This document shows, piece after piece, positions 6,421 to 13,893 of a DNA stretch of 15,816 bases; the first letter of the stretch is position 1, and every line of letters begins with the position of its first letter. Source of the stretch: JBHIDJ01 sp046760105. Lineage in GTDB: Bacteria; Pseudomonadota; Gammaproteobacteria; Acidiferrobacterales; SPGG2. The position numbers and the translations under genes are program-made. Below the pieces are notes generated by a model. That model was not told the origin of the DNA, made no database searches, and saw nothing but the letters and a program-made list of their open reading frames with translations. Location: positions 1 to 15,816 of the forward strand of contig JBHIDJ010000070.1 in NCBI GenBank assembly GCA_046760105.1. The letters run 5' to 3'.

Positions 6421-8514
6421 ATGCGGTGCCGTTTCGGCAGCACAATGGAGCTTATAAGGGATCATAGTCTGTCAGCCGTCCACCGATCAGCCCTGGCCCT
6501 TATCGCTATCGGCATCATAGTCATTGTCGTTTATTGGCCAGGTCTGACCGGACCTTTTATCTTTGACGACACAATACATATCGTATCCAACACGGCGATT
6601 GCACTCGAGCGCCTTGATTTCGCCGGTCTAAGAACCGCAGCCCTATCCAACGAGACTGACCCCTTAGGTCGCCCACTGGCTTTAATCACCTTTGCCTTAA
6701 ACCATTACCTTGCGGGAGGCACGACAAGCGCATTTCCATTCAAGGTTACCAATCTTTTCATACATCTGATCAACACGGGATTAGTGTACTGGTTGACCTT
6801 GCTGTTGTTCAGGCAACTCGCTACAAGGCCGGGCTTTCACCCAACCAAATTACACTCCTGGCTGCCTGCCCTGGTTGCCGGCATATGGGCACTGCACCCC
6901 ATTGGGCTGACGTCGGTATTGTATGTCGTACAGCGCATGACCAGCTTGTCCGTGCTGTTTATTCTGGCAGGGTTGATTACTTTCATATACGGCCGGGTAC
7001 GTGTCCAAGAACGTCGGGGCCTCGGCTATACACTCATGACGCTGGGCCTCCTAGGTGGAGTCGTACTCGGCCTGACCAGTAAGGAGACTTCGGTTCTGTT
7101 GCCTTTTTTTATGCTTGTCATTGAATACGTTTTCTTTCGCACACAGAATCAAGGTAATCACACTTTCAGAAAGCTAAGGTGGTATTACACGATAACAATC
7201 TTCATTCCTTCTCTTGCTGTTCTAATCTGGTTTCTGCTCCATCCAGATTATGTTCTCAGACCTTATGCATGGCGTGAGTTTAGTCTTTTCGAACGACTGT
7301 TGACTGAGCCGCGTGTGCTCTGGTTTTATGTCTCACTGCTAGTACTGCCGATACCATCCCGGTTTTCATTGTTCCATGATGACATACCCATAAGCACCAG
7401 CCTGCTTGACCCCTGGACAACAAGTGTGGCCCTCGTGGGCGTCCTATTGGCGATCAGCGTGGGTGCCCTAGTCGCCAGGAGATATCCGGTATTGAGCTTC
7501 TCGATTCTCTGGTTCGCCGTTGGACACGTGGCGGAATCCACTTTTATTGCGCTCGAAATTGCACATGAACATCGAAACTATCTTGCCGACTTCGGACCTA
7601 TCCTGGGCGTTGTCTACGTTCTCGCTCGAGTATTCGAACATTTTCGAGCATCCGCAATACCCATTGCGGCGTTTATCCTGATTCTGACCACATTAGTATT
7701 CAGCACATACACGCGCGCGCGCATCTGGATGAGCGACGACAGCATTGCTACCCATCTGGTTACACACCATCCACGATCAGCGCGAGCCCATTCAATGGCT
7801 GCCGAATTACATGTGTCGAAACGAAATCCTGTTCAAGTCATTAATCACTACAAGCGAGCCTCAGAGCTCGCGCCTCACGAGACAGGCTATCTGTTGCGGC
7901 TTGTCGTAACAGCTGCACGCACAAGGGTCAACCAGCTAAAGACGGAGGCCAGTAGCGAACGTGCTCTCAAATCGGCAAAACTGAAATTACCCAAGTTCAT
8001 ATCCATCAAGCAGTCAGGCGATACCTCAAGGTTGGAGCCAAGCAGATCAATAATAGAAGAAATAACACAGAAGCTAAGAAATAACCCCGTCAACGGCAGG
8101 ACAGCGCAAGGGCTTGAAGAATTGGCCGCGTGCGTCGCGACAGATCGAGACAACTGCGGTTATTTGTACGCCAATCTCGTGGAATGGTATCAGCTTGGGA
8201 TAAGAAACCCGCGTATATTTCGTGGCATTCGTAATGACATGGTCATCAGCTTGGTCACGACTCAACTGGCATATGAGGGTTACACTGCGGCGCTGGACAC
8301 AGCAAGATGGGCTCGAGCTATTGACCCTGCGAATCCAAACTTTATTCTTATGGAGGCGGACGTTCACTTTCGCCTTGATGAGCTGGATAAATCAGAACAA
8401 ACTCTGCTATCCTTGAATAGCCTATCCGTACCCCTCAAGCCCAGCGTGAAGGAACAGGCGGAAATCTTGTCTGCCCTTATAAAATCACGGCGTAACCAGA
8501 CTCCATCACAATAG
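6421..8514 (+). CDS. GT-C-type polytopic glycosyltransferase with TPR tail (TMTC-like), copy 2
   Basis: A 697-residue paralogue of the preceding protein, alignable by eye over its whole length. Shared blocks include FDD (Asp49/Asp50), G-R-P-L-A, H-P-I-G-L-T-S-V-L-Y-V-V-Q-R-M, TSKET, D-P-W-T-T and HEHRNYL (382-388), then TPR-like helices (~453-490 and near 610-650). It is longer mainly because of a basic, low-hydrophobicity stretch at about 500-545 that copy 1 lacks. Expected role: transfer of a sugar from a polyprenyl-phosphate donor in the periplasm. A second ATG at 6445 is possible; 6421 has GTGGG upstream. Two copies could serve two acceptors or two sugars. It looks less G+C-rich than copy 1. 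Confidence 0.8.
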   Translation: MRCRFGSTMELIRDHSLSAVHRSALALIAIGIIVIVVYWPGLTGPFIFDDTIHIVSNTAIALERLDFAGLRTAALSNETDPLGRPLALITFALNHYLAGGTTSAFPFKVTNLFIHLINTGLVYWLTLLLFRQLATRPGFHPTKLHSWLPALVAGIWALHPIGLTSVLYVVQRMTSLSVLFILAGLITFIYGRVRVQERRGLGYTLMTLGLLGGVVLGLTSKETSVLLPFFMLVIEYVFFRTQNQGNHTFRKLRWYYTITIFIPSLAVLIWFLLHPDYVLRPYAWREFSLFERLLTEPRVLWFYVSLLVLPIPSRFSLFHDDIPISTSLLDPWTTSVALVGVLLAISVGALVARRYPVLSFSILWFAVGHVAESTFIALEIAHEHRNYLADFGPILGVVYVLARVFEHFRASAIPIAAFILILTTLVFSTYTRARIWMSDDSIATHLVTHHPRSARAHSMAAELHVSKRNPVQVINHYKRASELAPHETGYLLRLVVTAARTRVNQLKTEASSERALKSAKLKLPKFISIKQSGDTSRLEPSRSIIEEITQKLRNNPVNGRTAQGLEELAACVATDRDNCGYLYANLVEWYQLGIRNPRIFRGIRNDMVISLVTTQLAYEGYTAALDTARWARAIDPANPNFILMEADVHFRLDELDKSEQTLLSLNSLSVPLKPSVKEQAEILSALIKSRRNQTPSQ

Positions 8515-8569
8515 CATCGTATTAAAGAAGATTCTTGTTACGGCAGGAATCACGGCAACTTACCTAACA

Positions 8570-9457
8570 ATGATGGCTCCGAACGCTTCGAACACGATGA
8601 AACGCTCCGTAACCTTTATAATTCCCGCAAAAAATGAGGAACAAGGACTAAAGACGTTGTTGCCAGAGTTACGCACGCAATTTCCTGATGCCGAAATACT
8701 TGTCATTGACGACGGTTCAACGGATGAAACCGTGAATGTGTGCCGGGTTCATCAGATCAAAGTTGCTTCTCATCCATATCCCATGGGCAATGGCGCGGCA
8801 GTAAAAACGGGCGCACGCATCGCCGATCGTGATGTGCTAGTCTTCTTGGACGGAGATGGCCAGCATGACCCTGACGATGTGCCAAAAATGATCTCAAAGT
8901 TAGATGAGGGATACGACATGGCGGTGGGCGCCCGCCACGCCAGTACGCATGCTAACATAGGCAGATGGGGCGCCAATGCACTCTACAATCGACTAGCGAG
9001 CTGGATGGTCGGCCAGAAAATTGACGACCTTACGTCCGGTTTTCGGGTTGTTAAAGCAGAGAAATTTAAGGAATTTTTGTACCTGCTGCCGAATGGGTTC
9101 TCCTATCCGACGACGATCACCATGTCATTTTTCCGTGCTGGCTATGCCGTTGGGTATCTGCCTGTTCACGCACGTACGCGGCAAGGGAGGAGTCATATTC
9201 GACCTTTACGTGACGGCATTCGTTTCCTGGTGATTATTTTTCGCGTTGGCACACTTTACTCTCCGCTGAAACTTTTTATACCGATCAGCTCTGCTTTCTT
9301 TGTTTTGGGGCTAGGTTATTATCTGTATACCTACGTGACGCAAGCCAGGTTTACCAATATGAGTGCTCTGCTGTTAACGACATCACTCCTTATTTTCCTT
9401 ATCGGGCTCGTTTCAGAGCAAATTACTAATCTTCTTTATACCCGCAAATCTGAGTGA
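8570..9457 (+). CDS. GT2 glycosyltransferase, DPM1-like, with two C-terminal membrane segments
   Basis: 295 residues. The N-terminal GT-A fold shows FIIPAKNEEQ, the nucleotide-sugar motif V-I-D-D-G-S-T-D (Asp47/Asp48), M-G-N-G-A-A-V-K-T-G, and the metal-binding DGD at 94-96 (FLDGDGQHDPDD). Two hydrophobic helices follow at about 232-255 and 268-288. This is the architecture of polyprenyl-phosphate sugar synthases such as dolichol/undecaprenyl-phosphate mannosyltransferase. It could make the lipid-linked donor for the two GT-C proteins upstream. The start is uncertain: ATG at 8570, 8573 or 8597 (which gives MKRSVTF), none with a strong ribosome site. The stop overlaps the start of a methyltransferase remnant, so its last few codons may be shaped by that deletion. 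Confidence 0.85.
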   Translation: MMAPNASNTMKRSVTFIIPAKNEEQGLKTLLPELRTQFPDAEILVIDDGSTDETVNVCRVHQIKVASHPYPMGNGAAVKTGARIADRDVLVFLDGDGQHDPDDVPKMISKLDEGYDMAVGARHASTHANIGRWGANALYNRLASWMVGQKIDDLTSGFRVVKAEKFKEFLYLLPNGFSYPTTITMSFFRAGYAVGYLPVHARTRQGRSHIRPLRDGIRFLVIIFRVGTLYSPLKLFIPISSAFFVLGLGYYLYTYVTQARFTNMSALLLTTSLLIFLIGLVSEQITNLLYTRKSE

Positions 9458-9811
9458 TCCTAACTACGCATGGAATTCAAGCGGCTCAGGCGGGTATTGT
9501 CCCCATTCATAATGCGCCATTGGATTATCACCGATGGACCATCTACGGCCTGAGAGACCTAGCCCACAGAGGTCACTTTACGATTGAGGAAGAGCTGCCC
9601 CTCGGCCATCCTATCGGCCCTCCTGAGTAACCTCGCAATGAGTAAGACCGTACTATACTGGATAAACCAGAAGAATCCTGTGGCTTTGTTTGTTGTACTG
9701 CTCCCCTTTCCTGCACTGTTAATCAATACGATCGCATGGGCTATTGCGAAAATCAGTCCAGAAGACAGCTTCATGCCGAGCGGTTACCGCACGCTATGGG
9801 TGAAAAAATAA
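9454..9811 (+). pseudogene. remnant of a class I SAM methyltransferase (5'-truncated and frameshifted)
   Basis: The space between the GT2 and GT4 genes encodes, in the frame starting at 9454, V-I-L-T-T-H-G-I then HNAPLDYHRWTIYGLRDLA and ...EEELPLGHPI, then hits a stop. Shifting frame at about 9616 it continues ALLSNLAMSKTVLYWINQKN, a hydrophobic stretch, and FMPSGYRTLWVKK, ending TAA at 9809-9811. Together these read like the C-terminal third of sugar-cluster methyltransferases (post-motif region, D-Y-x-R-W-T-x-x-G-L, and the closing S-P-x-D-x-F-M-P-x-x-Y-R). The SAM-binding N-terminal part is gone and the frame is broken, so it cannot work. Its stop abuts the next ATG (TAAATG), a trace of an older operon. 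Confidence 0.72.
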
Positions 9812-10969
9812 ATGTCGCATCTTGCCTTGTTGACTACTTCATTTCCCAACGGACAACCGGGTATCGAGGCGGCAGGGTCATTCGTTGCGGATTTCGCCGC
9901 GGAGCTTGCCCAACGGCTTAAGATCACCGTCGTGGCGCCCGGGAACGAGACCGACCAAAAAACACAAGGGCCGTTCACGGTACACCGCTTCGCTGTCCCC
10001 CAGCTACCGTTATCGCTACTCAAACCGAGTAATCCAGCCCACTGGGGGAATATCATCAGGACGCTGTATGCCGGGCAGAAGGCTACTGAGCGACTCGTAC
10101 GTACAAAAGACATCGACCACATATTGGCACTGTGGGTTTTGCCATCTGGGTACTGGGCACGGCGAGCGTGGAAGCATCATGGCATCCCCTACAGCGTCTG
10201 GGCCCTAGGCAGTGATATCTGGACGTTGAGTACGCTCCCAATCGTGAAAAACGTTCTACAGGTCGTGCTCCGGGATAGCGATAACTGTTTCGCCGACGGC
10301 TATTTGCTAAAGCAGGACGTGGAGTGCCTTTCGGAACATACCTGCGAGTTCCTACCTAGCGTGCGCAAACTACCCCTGCGTGGTGCCAAAGCCGTCGCCA
10401 CTAGGCCTCCCTTTCGTTTAGCCTTCCTTGGGCGTTGGCACCCCCATAAAGGGGTCGACTTACTAGTAGAAGCACTCAAGCTATTGGATGAATCAGATTG
10501 GCACAAAATCAAAGAAGTGAGAATCGCTGGCGGAGGGCCACTGGAAACCCTGGTCAAAAGCGGCTGCGCGACCTTGCGAGCCGTTGGTCGCCCTGTCACC
10601 GTTCGCGGCTATCTAGATAAAGCTCAGGCAGCAGAGCTTCTCTTTTGGGCCGATTACCTCGTTCTACCGTCACGTATTGAAAGTATACCCGTCATTTTTT
10701 CTGATGCCATGCAGGCAGGTTGTCCCTTAATTGCTACTCCAGTGGGTGATCTCCCCCGGCTCTTGAATGAATATGATGTAGGGATTCTGTCGGCCGAAAC
10801 ATCATCGCATAGCTTAGCCGCAGCCATTCGTTCCGGCATCAACGGATCGCCGAACGCGTTTAGTGCGGGATTGAGGCGGGCGTTAAAGCAGTTTAGTGTT
10901 GAGCGGGCATGTGACCAACTTGTTAGAACCCTGAACATTGTCGAAAGGCTAGCCGTTAGCGCTCCATGA
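9812..10969 (+). CDS. GT4-family glycosyltransferase (GT-B fold)
   Basis: 385 residues. The N-terminal half begins L-A-L-L-T-T-S-F-P with a glycine-containing acceptor-side loop. The C-terminal half has the donor-site signature LGRWHPHKGVDLL (206-218, with Arg208 and Lys213) and the E-x7-D/E motif ESIPVIFSDAM (Glu290 and Asp298). These mark a retaining GT4 enzyme acting in the cytoplasm on a lipid-linked glycan. Which sugar it adds cannot be told. It starts directly after the stop of the methyltransferase remnant with only a weak purine-rich run (GTGAAAAAATAA) as ribosome site, so translation may once have depended on coupling. Its end overlaps the next gene by ATGA. Confidence 0.88.
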   Translation: MSHLALLTTSFPNGQPGIEAAGSFVADFAAELAQRLKITVVAPGNETDQKTQGPFTVHRFAVPQLPLSLLKPSNPAHWGNIIRTLYAGQKATERLVRTKDIDHILALWVLPSGYWARRAWKHHGIPYSVWALGSDIWTLSTLPIVKNVLQVVLRDSDNCFADGYLLKQDVECLSEHTCEFLPSVRKLPLRGAKAVATRPPFRLAFLGRWHPHKGVDLLVEALKLLDESDWHKIKEVRIAGGGPLETLVKSGCATLRAVGRPVTVRGYLDKAQAAELLFWADYLVLPSRIESIPVIFSDAMQAGCPLIATPVGDLPRLLNEYDVGILSAETSSHSLAAAIRSGINGSPNAFSAGLRRALKQFSVERACDQLVRTLNIVERLAVSAP

Positions 10970-11910
10970 GCACTTTTGTATTTACACCGGAGCCACCTAA
11001 TCATTGGGATGCTGTTTGCTCGACCTATAGTGCACTATTTCATAGCCCTGGGTGGCAGTCTGTTCTTAACCAAGCCTTTGGCAGCCAAACCATGTACGGC
11101 TGGAACGCCGGTGCACAAACTGGGGTGGCAATCACTGTCTTCAAAGTAGGGCCTTTCCGCGTTGGCTATGTCGGCTTTCCGATTGGCGGTGCAATTGGAG
11201 CAAGTCCTCTTGAACCTACCATGGTGTTAGGTTGGCAAAAGGCGTACTTTCCAGCGAAGCTCCACTGCTTGCGTTTCCCCGTCAGTGCGTTCAACACCCC
11301 AATGGCGCTTGATCTTCCTTGTCAAAAAACACCAGAGACGGCCATATTAGAACTTCAAGAATGGCAGATAACAAACCTTCCTAAACTACGCCGGGACATT
11401 AAGAAAGCGAGTTCGACAGGGCTACAGGTCATCGATGCCCAATCGCCAGCACAAGGCAACATTCTACATCGCTTCTACCGCGACACCGTGCTACGCCATG
11501 GTGGTAAATTGCGTTACAACGTCGGCTATTTCTCCTCCCTGATAAGTCTCGCACAGCGTCACCCTGGATTACGCTGCCTGTTAGCCATCCTAGATGAAGA
11601 GGTGGTTGGTTTCCTCATCGTAGTGCTGCATGCGCGAACAGCCTACTACTTGCATGGCGCCGCGAATCCATCACTAAAACAATTGAGCCCTTCCGATGTT
11701 CTTCTGCACGAGGCTATCAACTGGGCCCAAGACAAGGACATGGATTGTTTCAATATGATGCCTTCGCCCAGTCACCAGACATCTCTCGTCCGTTACAAGG
11801 AAAAATGGGGCGGTATCACCAAACAACAACAGGTTTTCGATCTTGCGGTAAAGCCATTTCACTCGCTCGCATTTAGAATGGCCGAACGGCTTTATCGTCT
11901 CATGTGGTGA
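10966..11910 (+). CDS. FemAB/GNAT-like acyl- or aminoacyltransferase
   Basis: A 314-residue protein with the layout of FemAB-like double-GNAT proteins found in polysaccharide clusters: N-terminal H-S-P-x-W (about 25-30), a middle helical part L-P-K-L-R-R-D-I-K-K-A, and a C-terminal GNAT-type core with V-V-G-F-L-I-V-V, Y-Y-L-H-G-A, S-P-S-D-V-L-L-H-E-A-I-N-W-A and Y-K-E-K-W-G-G. Such proteins attach an acyl or amino-acid group to an amino sugar. The ATG overlaps the GT4 stop by four bases, so the two are probably translated together and act on the same glycan. The donor is unknown; the FkbH/ACP pair further on is a candidate supplier. Confidence 0.7.
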   Translation: MSTFVFTPEPPNHWDAVCSTYSALFHSPGWQSVLNQAFGSQTMYGWNAGAQTGVAITVFKVGPFRVGYVGFPIGGAIGASPLEPTMVLGWQKAYFPAKLHCLRFPVSAFNTPMALDLPCQKTPETAILELQEWQITNLPKLRRDIKKASSTGLQVIDAQSPAQGNILHRFYRDTVLRHGGKLRYNVGYFSSLISLAQRHPGLRCLLAILDEEVVGFLIVVLHARTAYYLHGAANPSLKQLSPSDVLLHEAINWAQDKDMDCFNMMPSPSHQTSLVRYKEKWGGITKQQQVFDLAVKPFHSLAFRMAERLYRLMW

Positions 11911-11951
11911 GTGACTGTGCCGTTAGTCGTTCTGAGGTTTCCTAGGAAGTC

Positions 11952-11996
11952 ATGAAACTAGCGACTATAATAGGAGCGTTTCGAACATACGTTTGA
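11952..11996 (+). pseudogene. possible N-terminal remnant of a UDP-GlcNAc 2-epimerase gene
   Basis: An ATG with a good ribosome site (AGGAAG, 11944-11949) opens a 14-codon frame, MKLATIIGAFRTYV. The first nine residues equal the usual start of non-hydrolysing UDP-GlcNAc 2-epimerases (WecB/WbpI type, M-K-x-x-T-I-I-G-A-R-P-Q-F). After codon nine (11978) the similarity stops, as though the rest of the gene had been deleted. Nine residues are little evidence, so chance or a tiny leader peptide remain possible. Confidence 0.4.
11966..11971 (+). promoter_or_regulatory. possible -10 element before the acyltransferase operon
   Basis: A perfect TATAAT lies inside the epimerase-like remnant, about 44 bases before the next start codon. 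The best -35 with a 17-base spacer is TAGGAA (11943-11948), a poor match, and no extended -10 TG is present. If used, it would start the acyltransferase-to-ACP operon near 11978. Confidence 0.25.
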
Positions 11997-12014
11997 CCTT
12001 TGAAAGGCGGCGTC

Positions 12015-12575
12015 GTGAACGTTGTTCTCAGGCAACTAAAAACAAGGTTCTTGGAGCTGCTACCTCTGCGCATACTCAAGTTTCGTGCTTCCGGCCTCTT
12101 ATACGAATCACATGTACAAGTTAAATCTCCCGATCGTTTGAAGCTCGGATGCAACGTATTGATTCAGCGGGACAGCATTCTTCACTGTGGCGGGAGGAAA
12201 TGGTGCAACTTCGGCGGCAAAATCGTCCTGGAGAATAATGTTGTGATTGGCCCTAAGTGCGTCGTATACGGTGCCGGAGAAGTTTACCTCGGGGCATATA
12301 CGCATCTGGGCCCAGGTGTGATGATTCTGTCACAGTCCGGACTTCCAACGGATCGCCGGCTGTCGGCTAACCCAGACATTCTTTTTGAGCCCGTGAACAT
12401 TGGCAAGGGATGCTGGATAGGTGCGGGCGCCGTCATCCTCGGAAACACGGTACTAGGAGACAACTGCACCGTTGGACCTAACAGCGTTGTCAAAGGCCAC
12501 TACCCCGCCAACACGGTCTTGATCGGGAATCCGGCACGGGTTAGCGCAACGACCGAGAGCAGAAGCCGACAATGA
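12015..12575 (+). CDS. left-handed beta-helix (hexapeptide repeat) acyltransferase
   Basis: 186 residues from GTG 12015. Repeated hexapeptides of the I/V-G-x-x-x-x type run through the middle and end: L-G-C-N-V-L-I, L-E-N-N-V-V-I-G-P, L-G-A-Y-T-H-L-G-P-G, then IGKGCWIGAGAVILGNTVLG and the classic ending V-L-I-G-N-P-A-R-V. This is the WbbJ/CatB/NodL-like group that O- or N-acylates sugars using acetyl-CoA or acyl-ACP. A TTG at 12000 would add five residues, but AAAGGCGG (12003-12010) is well placed for GTG 12015. The stop overlaps the next start (ATGA), opening a tightly coupled run of genes. Confidence 0.85.
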   Translation: MNVVLRQLKTRFLELLPLRILKFRASGLLYESHVQVKSPDRLKLGCNVLIQRDSILHCGGRKWCNFGGKIVLENNVVIGPKCVVYGAGEVYLGAYTHLGPGVMILSQSGLPTDRRLSANPDILFEPVNIGKGCWIGAGAVILGNTVLGDNCTVGPNSVVKGHYPANTVLIGNPARVSATTESRSRQ

Positions 12576-13480
12576 GTCAGGCTGCCTCCCACGTCGAAGC
12601 CTTGGTTGAGGCTATTGGGCATATTAATCCCCTCCAGATTCCCTTTCTGGAATCATCGCTCAGTGATCTCAAAGTGAATGAGCATAACTCCCTCAACGCT
12701 TACATTGAGTTCTGTCTTGGCACCAACATCGATATTCACTATCTCAGTAGATGTTACGATCTGATTGTAAAAGACACTTTGCGCGAACAAATCTATTTTC
12801 AAAGACATAAGCGCTACAGATACTCGTCTTATGGCGATGTTGCTGAATCGGTCTATCATAATGACGACTACATGCGACTGTACATGCATGGACTCGCTCT
12901 GACGTCGTTCCTGTGGCCAAACCATCGGGCGATGCGCCGGTTTTTTCTTGAAAAGATCCCCAAAGAAAATCGCGGTACCTACCTGGAGATTGGTCCTGGA
13001 CATGGTTTCTATTTCATGTCTGCGATGCAACTTACATCGTACAACCATTTTGAGGGTGTAGACATAAGTCCAACAAGCGTGGAGCTCACTAAGAGTATCC
13101 TAACAAGTCGTGCTTTTGGAACGTTTACAAGATATCAACTGTTTTGTCGAGATTTCCTTTTAGAGAAAATGGTTCGTGACAAATACGAAGCTATAGTTAT
13201 GGGGGAGGTTCTTGAACATGTAGAGGAGCCCTTAGCCTTCCTGCAGAAGATCAGAACACTTGCGAATGACGACACGTTCGTTTATGTAACGACATGTATA
13301 AACGCGCCGGCCATCGACCACATATACTTATTTGATTCAATCTCTTCGTTAGAGGCCATGCTCGGAGATGCGAAATTGATGATTAGAGATAAACTGCTTA
13401 TCCCGCACGAAGGGCTTTCGCTTGATCAGTGCTTGGAACAGCGCATGCCAATTAATGTCGCTCTAGTACTAGGACGGTAA
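12572..13480 (+). CDS. class I SAM-dependent methyltransferase
   Basis: 302 residues. An N-terminal helical region (1-130) of unknown role precedes a Rossmann methyltransferase core: SAM motif I Y-L-E-I-G-P-G-H-G (137-145), acidic motif II near F-E-G-V-D-I-S, and M-G-E-V-L-E-H-V-E-E-P (from Met210), then V-Y-V-T-T-C-I-N-A-P. A sugar hydroxyl or an ACP-bound acyl group could be the substrate; the context of FkbH and ACP makes O-methylation of a glyceryl unit one possibility. It is joined to the acyltransferase by ATGA and is noticeably A+T-rich (one sampled line about 40% G+C). Confidence 0.82.
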   Translation: MSQAASHVEALVEAIGHINPLQIPFLESSLSDLKVNEHNSLNAYIEFCLGTNIDIHYLSRCYDLIVKDTLREQIYFQRHKRYRYSSYGDVAESVYHNDDYMRLYMHGLALTSFLWPNHRAMRRFFLEKIPKENRGTYLEIGPGHGFYFMSAMQLTSYNHFEGVDISPTSVELTKSILTSRAFGTFTRYQLFCRDFLLEKMVRDKYEAIVMGEVLEHVEEPLAFLQKIRTLANDDTFVYVTTCINAPAIDHIYLFDSISSLEAMLGDAKLMIRDKLLIPHEGLSLDQCLEQRMPINVALVLGR

Positions 13481-13482
13481 GC

Positions 13483-13893
13483 GTGAAACAGTATGGTCTG
13501 ACTTTTCACCACTTTGGGTTGGCAGTGACACAGCCTGATAGGGCGATCAAATTCCTGCAAGGACTTGGTTATCGTACCGGAGAACTGGTTCACGATCCCG
13601 TCCAGAACGTGAATCTCGTCTGGTGCACGAACCCCAACATGCCAGCGGTCGAAATAATTTCACCAACCGGCAGCCCTGGTCCGCTCGATAATCTTCTTAA
13701 GGGGAGAAACGAAAGTATCTACCACTTGTGTTATGAGTCCAAGAGCACAGAAGATTCTCTCCAGATGATGAAGGACAGTTCTATTCGCGCCATCTGCGTC
13801 TCTCCGCCAAAACCAGCTATTCTTTTTGAGAATAGAACCGTTAGTTTCTATATGATAAATGGATTTGGCCTTATTGAAATTCTGGCAGCATGA
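13483..13893 (+). CDS. VOC-superfamily protein (glyoxalase/methylmalonyl-CoA epimerase-like)
   Basis: 136 residues from GTG 13483, with AGGACGG at 13471-13477 as ribosome site. Two beta-alpha-beta-beta-beta modules are seen: F-H-H-F-G-L-A-V (His9/His10) to V-E-I-I-S-P-T-G in the first half and Y-H-L-C-Y-E to G-L-I-E-I-L in the second, placing the usual metal ligands His-Glu-His-Glu. The S-P and N-x-x-L-x-x-G-x-x-x-x-Y-H-L-C-Y pattern resembles methylmalonyl-CoA epimerases. Between a methyltransferase and an FkbH/ACP pair, it may epimerise or otherwise rework an acyl thioester; the true reaction is unknown. Its stop overlaps the FkbH-like start by ATGA. Confidence 0.82.
   Translation: MKQYGLTFHHFGLAVTQPDRAIKFLQGLGYRTGELVHDPVQNVNLVWCTNPNMPAVEIISPTGSPGPLDNLLKGRNESIYHLCYESKSTEDSLQMMKDSSIRAICVSPPKPAILFENRTVSFYMINGFGLIEILAA

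Noticed and set aside
9584..9811. 75-residue open frame as an independent small membrane protein
   Set aside because: It starts with a TTG inside the methyltransferase remnant and its sequence continues that protein's C-terminus after a frameshift.
12000..12014. TTG start for the beta-helix acyltransferase
   Set aside because: The ribosome site AAAGGCGG lies downstream of this TTG and is well spaced for GTG 12015.
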